Shown here piece by piece: positions 25,232 through 33,151 of a stretch of DNA of 54,605 nt. Every line of letters starts with the position of its first letter. Within the stretch, counting starts at the first letter, position 1. A program made the position numbers and the translations under genes. Source of the DNA: a virus; IMG/VR virus record IMGVR_UViG_3300037114_000023, positions 1-54,605 of that record; one strand, given 5' to 3'. The notes beneath the pieces were generated by a model. It worked only from the letters and a program-made list of their open reading frames with translations, had not been told where the DNA came from and searched no databases.

Positions 25232-25429
25232 ATGTATGACCCAAAAACAGACGAAGTAACCAAGAATCCCGACCCGAACTCGTTTCCTCGCGGCGAAACC
25301 TGCCCGGACGGAACGCCTCACACGTTTGAGGAAACCGGGGTTGAGAAGCATTGTCATGGCTGTTGCCAGTGTCAGACGCTTTGCACCAAGTGCAACGAGG
25401 AACGGTGGATAATTCCGAGCCACGAATAA
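25232..25429 (+). CDS. Small Cys/His-rich protein
   Basis: 65 residues from ATG 25232 (AATAAAATTATG leader). A Cys/His cluster in the second half (KHCHGCCQCQTLCTKC) would bind zinc. The stop and the next ATG share bases (TAATG). Function is unknown. Confidence 0.6.
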   Translation: MYDPKTDEVTKNPDPNSFPRGETCPDGTPHTFEETGVEKHCHGCCQCQTLCTKCNEERWIIPSHE

Positions 25430-25830
25430 TGGACGAGATTGTTGGCATCGCGGTATTGACGGACGTAAACCCCTCAGACGGGTACGAGTATCTTTTTGTC
25501 ACCTGTTCCAGTCCGAGCCGAAAGACCATCCAGACATCGGCCATACCGATTCGTGCGAAAGGAATCCCCAATCCCGGCAATCGCTGCTGGCAGTACGTGG
25601 TTCGTGGCGATTATCTGGACGTGACACCCAGCCTGAAAATCAGCTACCCCAGGCAGGATTTAAAACCCGAGAGGGAGATTTTCCACAACAGCGGCGCGTG
25701 GAGTGTCAAATTCGTCCGTAAAACAATGGACGAAGCCAGCGACGAACTGGGAAGGCTTAACTTTGAACTGGTAAATAAACTCCGCGAACAATGGGGACTT
25801 GCTCCCGTAAGGAGCATTTACCATGAGTAA
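25429..25830 (+). CDS. Unknown tail-region protein
   Basis: 133 residues from the ATG that overlaps the previous stop (TAATG). Mixed alpha/beta, with a beta N-terminal half (IVGIAVLTDVNPSDGYEYLF) and a helical C-terminus. The longer reading from 25351 would lie within the previous gene. It overlaps the next start by 8 bases. No family is recognised. Confidence 0.5.
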   Translation: MDEIVGIAVLTDVNPSDGYEYLFVTCSSPSRKTIQTSAIPIRAKGIPNPGNRCWQYVVRGDYLDVTPSLKISYPRQDLKPEREIFHNSGAWSVKFVRKTMDEASDELGRLNFELVNKLREQWGLAPVRSIYHE

Positions 25831-26104
25831 GCTCACCGCCCAAACTCCGGCAGGCGCAACCAAGCCCGCGCACGCGGTCATTCAATGGCCGACGTTCAAT
25901 CCGCCCCCGCCGCATCCGGTTTTCGGCGTCACGGCGGCGCATCTGGACTACATGAGCAAGTGGTATTCCAGCGTCCAAGGCGCGGTCAACGGACGCATGG
26001 ACGCCCAAAGCGCGGCGATTGAGGCGACCAACACGGCACTCGCAACGGCGAACGAAACGATTGCATCCTTGCAAACACAGTTGAAATCAACGACAAAGAC
26101 CTAA
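25823..26104 (+). CDS. Small tail-region protein with C-terminal coiled coil
   Basis: 93 residues. A Pro-rich segment (WPTFNPPPPHPVFG) is followed by a coiled-coil stretch (about 50-90, AIEATNTALATANETIASLQ). It lies directly before the tail fibre gene, so it may be a fibre-attachment or trimerisation partner. Confidence 0.5.
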   Translation: MSKLTAQTPAGATKPAHAVIQWPTFNPPPPHPVFGVTAAHLDYMSKWYSSVQGAVNGRMDAQSAAIEATNTALATANETIASLQTQLKSTTKT

Positions 26105-26108
26105 CGAT

Positions 26109-28412
26109 ATGGCAGGAACAGTTCCAACATTTCCTACGGTGGTCACGAGGGCGCAACTTGGTGTCCCGCTTACCGACACGCAGATGGACGCCAACTGGAC
26201 CGGCATACGGCAATACTGCCTGACGCTCGCCGCGCTCATCGTCCAGTCGCTCAACGCTGATGGCACGCTCACTAATGGGTCGGTTGGCTCGAACGCCTTG
26301 CAAGCCGCCGCGGTAACGCTGGCATCGCTCAATCCTTCGCTTCTCTATTCGATTATCCCCGTGGATACCGACGCGGGAAAAACGAACGCTTATTCGATAA
26401 CGGCGCGCGGCGGTGAGGGTGGAACGAACCTTGTGCCCGGCGGGTCGGTCTATGACGGCAACGGCAATTTCGCCCTGACCGGACTTACGCCGAACTACGG
26501 CTATTTCTGGACACCCAGCGCGACGAACACGAATGACATAAGCTGCATCGTCAACAGCCAGCTTACCATCACGACGCCGGGCGGTGGAGCGTTCACGGCG
26601 ATAACCACGGGCATAACGCTTACCGGCACTCCGGGCGATGCCGTCACCGCGACGGTGATTCAGTCCGCACCGATCAACGCCTACAAGCCGCAACAGGTTT
26701 TTTGGATATGGACACTCAATCCAAATACGGGGCCAAGCACGCTCAATGTAAATAATTTAGGCCCAGTCCCAATCCTCCTGAATGGACAGCCGTTGCAGGC
26801 GGGATCAATTCTCGGGCAGGGTGTGTTCATCGTGGTTTACATGAATGGCGCTTTCAATCTCGTTGGCGGCAATGCGTCGGCCAACAGCACTACTGCGTCA
26901 GGACAGACCATTAACTACACATTTGAAGGAACCACCTTGTTTTCGTCCGGAAATATCGCCATACCGGCGACCACGTACAGCGTGGCGCATGGTTTTGGCA
27001 GTGTTCCCAGCAGTGTGGCGGTGTTCCTTAAGAAAGTGGCGGCGGATTCAACGGGACCGCTGGTGGGACAACTTGTGCCGATTGGGGAGTTTCAGGTTGG
27101 CACATCAGCAGCCTTTGTCGTTTCGTTCGATGCGAACCTTATCACTGTCAGTCCCCAGTCTGGAACCGTCGCGCTAGCCGGCACGTCCATAACTCCGGCA
27201 AGTTGGAATCTAGTGGTCAACGCGGCCCTGCAAACCAGCGTGAGCAACACTGTGTTTCCGGCCTTGACCTACTGGACACAGTACGTGGCTGGAGCGGTTT
27301 CGTATGGCGACAATCTATTAGTTTGGAACTTCGGATATTATACGAGCCTGGTCAACGGTTTCGCCATCAATCTGACCACCAATTTGGTGACGCCGCTTGC
27401 GCCATTTAGCGTGGGCACTCCAACTGTCCAGAACCACAACGTATTCAAAAGGGCGAGCGGCGCGATTCAGGATATTTTCTGCGGCAGCGACGGCATCTAC
27501 GCCATCTCCGCGACCAACCCGATCCAGAACCTTGTGCCGGCGGCGAGCGTTTATGCCAGCAACGGCTTGTTTACAATTACAGTTCCGGCATCAACCGCAC
27601 TGACAATCACGCCGGGAACCAACGAACTTGCCTACGGTCTTAATGTGACCGGAACGTACCCGAGCGGGACGGGTTATTCCGCGTTTACCGGCGTCCCGGT
27701 AAATATTCCCAATACCAACACCTATACAACCCTGACGCTGGCTGGCAATCCTGGGTCAAGCGTTACGGCGACCGTGGTGAATACCACAACTGCGGTGTGG
27801 GCGCCCGTTCAAATCAGCAATGAGTGGACGAATTTCTACTATAAGCCTGCGTGGATCACGGAGAGCGGCGGTAATATCAGCGCCGTTTACGTCATTAGCG
27901 GCGGCATCGGCAATGGCACGCTCAACGGGCTGGCGATGTTTGAAGTGCCGACCGAGACGGCGGCGAGCGAGGTTGGGGCCGGAGCCACGAGGCCGGATCT
28001 GAGCAACGCCAACATTGGAAACATTGCGCCGTTCAATGTGTGGTATCCGGCGGGGGCGGTGGCGGCGAATCTCTATCTTGTCCAATACAATCCGTTCACG
28101 CGACGGCTTTACGTCATCACCGACCAGATTGGGTTGCTGCATATTTTCAGTTTCCCGAATGGAACGGACGGGGCCGGAGGAAATGACATCACGGTCTGGT
28201 GGGCGCTCACTAATGGAGCGACTAAGTACGGTTATCTCTCGTATGAAAAAAGCATCGGGCTGGCTGGCTTTGGCGCTGGCAACACCGACACTTCGCGGAC
28301 GCAGATTGCGGTCGAGATAAACCAGAACACCGGAAAAGAGGTTGCGATTGTGATGACGAACTCTGGCTACAACAACGTCGGCAGCGTAACCCGCATTCCG
28401 TGGGTGGAATAA
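26109..28412 (+). CDS. Tail fibre or tailspike protein
   Basis: 767 residues, no signal peptide. The N-terminal ~90 residues are helical and charged, typical of an attachment domain (GVPLTDTQMDANW). Then comes a beta-rich, Gly/Thr/Asn repeat region. The 'FWIWTLNPNTGPSTLNVNNLG' segment and 'YMNGAFNLVGGNA' are standard in phage tail fibres. A second unit repeats an 'ITLTGTPGDAVTATVI' phrase (about residues 180-195 and 540-560). It would contact the host receptor. Confidence 0.75.
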   Translation: MAGTVPTFPTVVTRAQLGVPLTDTQMDANWTGIRQYCLTLAALIVQSLNADGTLTNGSVGSNALQAAAVTLASLNPSLLYSIIPVDTDAGKTNAYSITARGGEGGTNLVPGGSVYDGNGNFALTGLTPNYGYFWTPSATNTNDISCIVNSQLTITTPGGGAFTAITTGITLTGTPGDAVTATVIQSAPINAYKPQQVFWIWTLNPNTGPSTLNVNNLGPVPILLNGQPLQAGSILGQGVFIVVYMNGAFNLVGGNASANSTTASGQTINYTFEGTTLFSSGNIAIPATTYSVAHGFGSVPSSVAVFLKKVAADSTGPLVGQLVPIGEFQVGTSAAFVVSFDANLITVSPQSGTVALAGTSITPASWNLVVNAALQTSVSNTVFPALTYWTQYVAGAVSYGDNLLVWNFGYYTSLVNGFAINLTTNLVTPLAPFSVGTPTVQNHNVFKRASGAIQDIFCGSDGIYAISATNPIQNLVPAASVYASNGLFTITVPASTALTITPGTNELAYGLNVTGTYPSGTGYSAFTGVPVNIPNTNTYTTLTLAGNPGSSVTATVVNTTTAVWAPVQISNEWTNFYYKPAWITESGGNISAVYVISGGIGNGTLNGLAMFEVPTETAASEVGAGATRPDLSNANIGNIAPFNVWYPAGAVAANLYLVQYNPFTRRLYVITDQIGLLHIFSFPNGTDGAGGNDITVWWALTNGATKYGYLSYEKSIGLAGFGAGNTDTSRTQIAVEINQNTGKEVAIVMTNSGYNNVGSVTRIPWVE

Positions 28413-28427
28413 ACGAAAGGCAAAATT

Positions 28428-28676
28428 ATGAGAGACAAAAACTGGATCGAGAAAGCGGTGAAACATCCGGGCGCATTAAAAGCGAAGGCATCGCGTTCGG
28501 GAGAAAGCACCAAGGCGTTTGCCTCGGAACATGCCGGATCTCCCGGAACACTTGGCAAACAGGCCCGGCTTGCGGAAACTTTGATGTCCATGCACACCGC
28601 CGGACGTGCGGCCACGGACGGGGAAAAGGCTTCGATCACCGCAGCACATCATCAAATGGGCGGCGAAAACTATTGA
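28428..28676 (+). CDS. Small conserved phage protein, unknown
   Basis: 82 residues: 'NWIEKAVKHPGALKAKA' at the N-terminus, then 'GKQARLAETLMSMH'. Small basic proteins with 'NWI..AIKHPGAL' and 'GKQARLAKTLKS' phrases are widespread in tailed phages, near structural genes. Function is not known to me; a DNA-associated or internal head protein is plausible. The leader is GGCAAAATTATG. About 145 bp of non-coding DNA follow before the terminator, in which I saw no tRNA. Confidence 0.65.
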   Translation: MRDKNWIEKAVKHPGALKAKASRSGESTKAFASEHAGSPGTLGKQARLAETLMSMHTAGRAATDGEKASITAAHHQMGGENY

Positions 28677-28821
28677 CCTTCCGGTTGCGCGAGATACTTT
28701 CCACCTGTGCAGTTTAGGGTTGCCGTAGGCTGTGCGGTCGCTGGTTGGGTCTGCACATTTCATATAGTTGCCCGACCGGCCCTTCTGAGCCTCGCTGCGA
28801 CTGGGTAATCACAGTCATCGT

Positions 28822-28853
28822 AAAAGTGCGCTTCAACCGAAGCGCACTTTTTG
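28822..28853 (+). terminator. Strong hairpin terminator
   Basis: A perfect 13-bp stem AAAAGTGCGCTTC/GAAGCGCACTTTT (28822-28834 with 28839-28851) with an AACC loop. The arm bases give a U-rich 3' end on the plus strand, and the opposite A-tract could make it bidirectional. It closes the fibre unit. Confidence 0.85.
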
Positions 28854-28882
28854 TTGACACCCCACCCCACCCCGGCTAAATA
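28854..28882 (+). promoter_or_regulatory. Possible sigma70-type promoter
   Basis: A perfect -35 hexamer TTGACA (28854-28859) begins one base after the terminator hairpin. With a 17-bp spacer the -10 region is TAAATA (28877-28882), a weak match. The predicted start (about 28889) is only a few bases before the ATG at 28895, implying a very short or absent leader. Confidence 0.4.
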
Positions 28883-28894
28883 TTGGCGAATCAG

Positions 28895-29467
28895 ATGGGC
28901 AAAGACTTTACATTGCTGGTAAAAGACCACTTCACCACCAGACCGAATGACATCCGCAAGGGCGCACTCATGCTGGATTATCAGGTTCGCAATCACGATG
29001 GCGTTGACTACGATGGAGTCGGCATTGGACCGGACCCAGGGATTAAACCGCTAATCGAGGACGCAGTGGGATTTACAATCAAGCAACGGCTTCTGTTCTT
29101 CCGGCTGGGCATGACAGGGATAAAAACAGCGGGCTATATTCATTGCGACCAGAATTGTGGTCAATACGCAGGCGTCCTTTATTTGAACCTGCCCCACCAG
29201 CGTTACGGCGGCACTTCATTCTGGAGGCACAAGGAATTTGAGATAAGCGAAATGCCGGACAACGCGAACGATGTCGCCGTGGCGACTCTCCGCAATGACA
29301 GTCTGGACGAAAGCAAGTGGGAACGCGACGGGCATGTCGAAATGCGCTTTAACCGATTTGTAACTTATCCGGCGCGACGTTTTCATAGTCGCTATCCGAA
29401 TGTCATTGAGGCTGCGACGAAAGAGGAAGGCCGGTTGATTCTGGCCGTTATGTATGACCGAGTCTGA
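28895..29467 (+). CDS. 2OG-Fe(II) oxygenase (DUF6445-like)
   Basis: 190 residues from ATG 28895; a TTG at 28883 is an upstream alternative. The double-stranded beta-helix motifs are visible: H83-x-D85 in 'YIHCDQNCG', then 'AGVLYLNLPHQRYGGTSFW', and the distal iron His164 with Arg166 for 2-oxoglutarate in 'ARRFHSRYP'. Such enzymes hydroxylate small molecules, proteins or nucleic acids. The family sits beside sugar or peptide modification genes in many bacteria. It overlaps the methyltransferase by 14 bases. The metal triad is intact, so activity is likely; the substrate is unknown. Confidence 0.75.
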   Translation: MGKDFTLLVKDHFTTRPNDIRKGALMLDYQVRNHDGVDYDGVGIGPDPGIKPLIEDAVGFTIKQRLLFFRLGMTGIKTAGYIHCDQNCGQYAGVLYLNLPHQRYGGTSFWRHKEFEISEMPDNANDVAVATLRNDSLDESKWERDGHVEMRFNRFVTYPARRFHSRYPNVIEAATKEEGRLILAVMYDRV

Positions 29468-30083
29468 AACATTCCGCCAGCAGTTCAAGCAGCATCACTC
29501 TAAAGAGTCTGCCGACACGCTCATGCTGTCCAACATCGCGCACCTTGAACGGTTGATGAAGTTGCTGCCGCCAAACGCGCGCGGTCTTGAAATCGGCTGC
29601 TTCAAGGGCGGAGCGACCGTCTGGTTTCTGGAACACGGGATCGAGCGCATGACGGTGATTGATACCTTCGAGGGCAGCCCGGAGCATCAGAACATTGTGA
29701 AGCCGGGCGAGATACGGGCGGCGTTCGACGAAGCGGTCAAGCCCTACGCTGGCCGTGTGGCTGTGAGCAAGGGGAAGTCCAGCATGAGATTGCCGATATT
29801 ACTGCAAGGCAATCATTCCGGTCTCCGAAAGACCGCTCCAACGCTTTACGATTTTATCTACGTGGATGGGAGCCATGATTCTGTTGACGTGGTGTTGGAC
29901 GCCATACTCGCGTTCAAGCTGCTCAAGCCGGGAGGGGTGATGTGCTTTGATGATTACGAGTGGTGCTATTATCTCGACGCTTTCAGGAACCCGAAGCCCG
30001 CGATTGACTTCTTCCTTGCGAGCCATGAAGGGAAGTTTACGTTGCTGGAAAAGCATTATCAGGTGAGCATTCGGAAATTATGA
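29454..30083 (+). CDS. Class I SAM methyltransferase (TylF/Methyltransf_24-like)
   Basis: 209 residues. Motif I is 'LEIGCFKGGATVWF' (about 45-58), the acidic end of strand 2 is 'TVIDTFEG', and motif IV/V are 'YDFIYVDGSHDS' and 'LLKPGGVMCFDDYEW'. The 'VDGSH' and 'DDY' phrases are typical of the TylF/macrocin-O-methyltransferase and CmcI-like clade, which act on sugars or small molecules with a metal. It is coupled to the oxygenase, suggesting a joint pathway. A protein or glycan substrate is possible. Confidence 0.75.
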   Translation: MTESETFRQQFKQHHSKESADTLMLSNIAHLERLMKLLPPNARGLEIGCFKGGATVWFLEHGIERMTVIDTFEGSPEHQNIVKPGEIRAAFDEAVKPYAGRVAVSKGKSSMRLPILLQGNHSGLRKTAPTLYDFIYVDGSHDSVDVVLDAILAFKLLKPGGVMCFDDYEWCYYLDAFRNPKPAIDFFLASHEGKFTLLEKHYQVSIRKL

Positions 30084-30152
30084 AAATTGGGAGGCGTGTC
30101 AGTAAAACTACGAAGTTTACAATGCTGCGCCGAGTGATATTGTTAGAAGGTA

Positions 30153-30509
30153 ATGCAAGAATTGAATGAACTCGCGCGCGCTCTTGTTGAGCGGTGGGAG
30201 CATCAGCATAACCAAATAATGTCCGCCCTTCAACGGGTGGAGCAACAACAGGAAAAAATAATGAGCGCAATCACAGACTTCGCAGCCGCCGCACAGGCGA
30301 GCTTCACCAAGGTAAGTGCCGATTTGGACAGTCTCTCGACTGACATCGCCGCCTTGAACGCACAAATCGCCGCCTTCAACAATTCATCCGGCACGTTGAG
30401 CGCAAGCGATCAGGCCGCACTGGACGGTATCCAGACAGCCGCAGCCGCCCTGGCGACCAAGGCCGACGGGATTGTTCCCGCACCGCTGCCTCCGGCTCCG
30501 ACAACGTAA
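30153..30509 (+). CDS. Helical coiled-coil protein
   Basis: 118 residues with a fair ribosome site (AGAAGG) before the ATG at 30153. The first ~35 residues form a coiled coil (HNQIMSALQRVEQQQEK), and the rest has Ala-rich heptads (LDSLSTDIAALNAQIAAF) and a Pro-rich end. A later start at 30261 is possible. Small proteins of this kind are common in tail regions. It is the last gene before a terminator. Confidence 0.55.
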   Translation: MQELNELARALVERWEHQHNQIMSALQRVEQQQEKIMSAITDFAAAAQASFTKVSADLDSLSTDIAALNAQIAAFNNSSGTLSASDQAALDGIQTAAAALATKADGIVPAPLPPAPTT

Positions 30510-30529
30510 CCGACGACACAAATAACTTG

Positions 30530-30560
30530 AACGCCCGTCAGAAATGGCGGGCGTTTTTGT
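30530..30560 (+). terminator. Hairpin terminator with GAAA tetraloop
   Basis: An 11-bp stem (30530-30540 with 30545-30555) with one G-U pair and a GAAA loop is followed by TTTTGTTT. It ends the oxygenase/methyltransferase unit. Confidence 0.85.
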
Positions 30561-30606
30561 TTGCAAGCGTGGGATTTTGAAACTAGCCTGAGAGCCATCA
30601 AATAAT

Positions 30607-31386
30607 ATGCGAGTCTTTATCTCCGCTCACTGCCGCAACCCCGACCTGTTCGACGCCACGAAATTCGTTTTCAAAACACTGCGCGTCGGATTCCCGAACT
30701 CAGAAATAATCGTTTATGACAACGCCCTGAGCCAGCTTCACCGTTCCGAGATACAGGAACTTTGCCGGAAAAACACCTGCAAGTTTCAGCATATCCCACA
30801 GGCGGTTTCCTACGGCGGTTTAATCTGGCAGATATTCAGCAGCATACTCGCCAGCGATCAGGATGAACCGTTCTGGCTGTGCGACACCGACATCGTGTTC
30901 TGGGATAGCATGGAGCAATTTGAATTCGAGACGGCGATGGCTGGCCGGCATATCCCCAAGTTTTTCGACACGTACACAAAGTGCATCACCATGCCGCGAC
31001 TGCATACCAGCCTGCTTTACATTGACCCCGCCAAAGTTCGCCGGGAAATGGACATGCTGCTCGAAAACTTCCCCCGCGAGACGCCGCACAATCCGATGGT
31101 AAATCCGGTTTTCCCATTTTTCATGCCTTCACCCGAGGGCAAGGACGAATATTTCTTCTATGATTTGTGCGCGCCGATGAGTTATATGTTGAGCCAGACG
31201 CGGTTTACCGAGAAACACCTTGATTGCTTTGACCACGCTAATTGCGGCACGTTTGCAGACCTCCTGGAACCGCATGGACACGAGGGAATGGTGGCGCGAC
31301 AGAAGGCGATGTTTGCGAATCCGGAGACGATGCGCGGATTATGGAAAGAGCAGGATAAATATTTCGCGTATCACGCCGTCAAATGA
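30607..31386 (+). CDS. GT-A type glycosyltransferase candidate
   Basis: 259 residues. 'RVFISAHCRNPDLFDATKFV' starts a Rossmann-like fold with a Lys/Arg-rich helix, then 'SEIIVYDNA' and the metal-binding DxD at 93-95 (FWLCDTDIVFWD). 'PRLHTSLLYIDPAKV' resembles the acceptor side of GT-A enzymes. It would transfer a sugar from a nucleotide sugar to a protein, glycan or DNA base. The stop overlaps the cupin start (ATGA), so the two are co-translated. Confidence 0.7.
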   Translation: MRVFISAHCRNPDLFDATKFVFKTLRVGFPNSEIIVYDNALSQLHRSEIQELCRKNTCKFQHIPQAVSYGGLIWQIFSSILASDQDEPFWLCDTDIVFWDSMEQFEFETAMAGRHIPKFFDTYTKCITMPRLHTSLLYIDPAKVRREMDMLLENFPRETPHNPMVNPVFPFFMPSPEGKDEYFFYDLCAPMSYMLSQTRFTEKHLDCFDHANCGTFADLLEPHGHEGMVARQKAMFANPETMRGLWKEQDKYFAYHAVK

Positions 31387-31904
31387 AAACTGATTCACAG
31401 CCGGTAATCGAACTTGGGCCATCCGTCGGGGATGTCCTGGAGGATTTTGTCGCGTGGTATCTCAAGACCTTTGGCGGTGTACCGCCGTCGCCCCATGACG
31501 GCGTGGGTTACGTCGGAAAGTTTTCCCTGCTGACTTTCTACCGGCAAAAGGAGTTTCAGGTTCAACTCACGATTTGCAAACCGAACTCCAGGATTCCCGA
31601 CCATGCCCACCCGAACGTGGACACGATGGTTTCGTACGTTTGCGGCGAACTCTATTTCAGGGTTGACGGGAAAGAGGTTTTCAAACCGGAGGATATTTTC
31701 CAGACGGAGGACGGGCGCACGTCCAAGAATTTCAAGTTTATGCGCGTCAAGCCGGGGCAGATGCACGGGGCGACCATTGGTGACAAGGGGGCAGCGTTTA
31801 TTACTTTTCAGCGGTGGCTATCCGGCACGCCGAAAAGCGTGGAGTTGGATTGGGATGGACCGCCACTCAGCAAGGAACATTCAGAAAGGGAACTATATAC
31901 ATGA
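31383..31904 (+). CDS. Cupin-fold protein
   Basis: 173 residues. Cupin motif 1 is 'RIPDHAHPNVDTMVSYVCG' (H74, H76 and downstream residues) followed by 'ELYFRVDG', and motif 2 has 'VKPGQMHGAT' (H128), so a metal site is likely. The protein could be an isomerase, dioxygenase or sugar-binding protein. It is coupled to the glycosyltransferase before and the DNA methyltransferase after (ATGA overlaps at both ends), suggesting a sugar-modifying partner. Confidence 0.65.
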   Translation: MKTDSQPVIELGPSVGDVLEDFVAWYLKTFGGVPPSPHDGVGYVGKFSLLTFYRQKEFQVQLTICKPNSRIPDHAHPNVDTMVSYVCGELYFRVDGKEVFKPEDIFQTEDGRTSKNFKFMRVKPGQMHGATIGDKGAAFITFQRWLSGTPKSVELDWDGPPLSKEHSERELYT

Positions 31905-32398
31905 CACCACTAATTGACCGTGTTTGGGAAATGCCGAACCGTTTTACGTTTAAAATGCGTTGCGTAGCGAGCCTTCTCAAAGAAGAAATGCAAGGCACAT
32001 GGATTGACCCATTCGCCGGTGAAACCAGCCCAGCACAACTGCGCAACGATGCAGATGAATCACGCCATGCGGAACATCACTTAGACGGTCTGGATTTTTT
32101 AAAATCTCTACCGGATAAGACTTATGATGGCATTCTATTTGACCCGCCCTATTCGGTGACACAAGCCTTGAGGAAATATAAACCACGACAAGGAGGCACG
32201 GCGGGGCGAAGTGAGTATTGGGCCAAGTGTATGGACGAGGCGGCACGTGTCATAAAAATTGGTGGCAAGGCAATTTGCTTTGGATGGAACTCAAACGGTC
32301 TCGGAAAAAAACGTGGATTTCGGTTGGCACGCATGTTGGTAATTGCGCATGGAGCCTGCCACAATGACACGATTGTAACAGTAGAGACAAGTATATAA
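31901..32398 (+). CDS. Orphan adenine-specific DNA methyltransferase
   Basis: 165 residues from the ATG that overlaps the cupin stop. Motif I is 'WIDPFAGETSPA', motif IV is 'DGILFDPPYS', and the end reads 'ICFGWNSNGLGKKRGF' and 'HNDTIVTVE'. This order matches a widespread family of small phage N6-adenine methyltransferases. It lacks a separate target-recognition domain and has no endonuclease partner here, so it is probably used to protect phage DNA or for regulation. The DPPY catalytic motif is intact. Confidence 0.75.
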   Translation: MTPLIDRVWEMPNRFTFKMRCVASLLKEEMQGTWIDPFAGETSPAQLRNDADESRHAEHHLDGLDFLKSLPDKTYDGILFDPPYSVTQALRKYKPRQGGTAGRSEYWAKCMDEAARVIKIGGKAICFGWNSNGLGKKRGFRLARMLVIAHGACHNDTIVTVETSI

Positions 32399-32420
32399 TT
32401 CCCTTCAGAAAGGCTAAAAG

Positions 32421-32687
32421 ATGAAATGCAAACATGAGCAATTTGAGGCCAAGGTGGATGTCAACAGACTTTCCGACAGTGGGAGGTTCTGCGCTGACAT
32501 CAAAATAAAGTGCCTCCAATGCGGGGAGTATTTCCGTTTTCTTGGGTTGCCGTGCGGGATTGACCTTGACGGTGCGGCGGTTTCCGCGGATGGAACGGAA
32601 ATGCGCGTGGCGATTGGAACCAATGAGACGGTGGCGAACATCATTGACGGAAAATGTCCAGTTGGATTCACTGTGCGCAGGGGATGA
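32421..32687 (+). CDS. Conserved phage zinc-binding protein
   Basis: 88 residues. A Cys/His pattern (MKCKHEQFEA and IKCLQCGEYF) is followed by 'RFLGLPCGIDLDGAAVSADGTE', a phrase seen in many tailed-phage proteins of this size that I recognise but cannot assign a role. It overlaps the acetyltransferase start (ATGA). Confidence 0.65.
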   Translation: MKCKHEQFEAKVDVNRLSDSGRFCADIKIKCLQCGEYFRFLGLPCGIDLDGAAVSADGTEMRVAIGTNETVANIIDGKCPVGFTVRRG

Positions 32688-33127
32688 TACGCGCACTACA
32701 ACCATACGAAGTCGGCCTTTGCGTCGAAGGCGGCAAACTCTTTTTTAAGGAGGGCGATCTTCCGGGAGGCTTCGACGCCAAACATTTCTGCGCCACTTGG
32801 GCGCAACTAATCACGGACAAACGGGCGGCGATTCTCGCGGGATTCACGGATGCCAATGTCATCACGGGTGCATTGGGCGCTGTGCTGGCTCCCGGATTGT
32901 TCAACGCCAAGACTTACGCCACCGAAGCATTTTGGTACGTGATACCTGGCTATCGCGGCCACGGCGTCGAACTTCTGCTGGCTTTTCAGGAGTGGGCCAA
33001 GAACGCCGGGGCGCACTACGTAGCCATGATTCACCTTCTCAATTTGCAGCCGGAACATCTGTCGAGACTGTATCGGAAAATGGGGTACAACCCCATTGAA
33101 ACAAACTACTTGAAGCCGCTTACGTAA
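32684..33127 (+). CDS. GNAT-family N-acetyltransferase
   Basis: 147 residues from the ATG overlapping the previous stop. The acetyl-CoA loop is 'FWYVIPGYRGHGVELL' (R/Q-x-x-G-x-G/A type), followed by a helix (FQEWAKNAGA) and the C-terminal 'LYRKMGYNPIETNY' typical of GNATs. It could acetylate a virion protein, a host protein or a small molecule. Similar genes lie before ejection-protein genes in other podoviruses. Confidence 0.75.
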   Translation: MIRALQPYEVGLCVEGGKLFFKEGDLPGGFDAKHFCATWAQLITDKRAAILAGFTDANVITGALGAVLAPGLFNAKTYATEAFWYVIPGYRGHGVELLLAFQEWAKNAGAHYVAMIHLLNLQPEHLSRLYRKMGYNPIETNYLKPLT

Positions 33128-33151
33128 GATGGTAGTAAGTGTTTCAAGTGC

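Noticed and set aside
28677-28821. Possible tRNA or small RNA in the gap after the 28428 gene
   Set aside because: No T-loop (GGTTCGAATCC type) or cloverleaf could be found; only the downstream terminator is supported.
30577-30606. TTGAAA / AATAAT promoter-like pair before the glycosyltransferase
   Set aside because: Good hexamers with an 18-bp spacer, but the transcript would begin inside the gene after its ATG, so it cannot drive that start.
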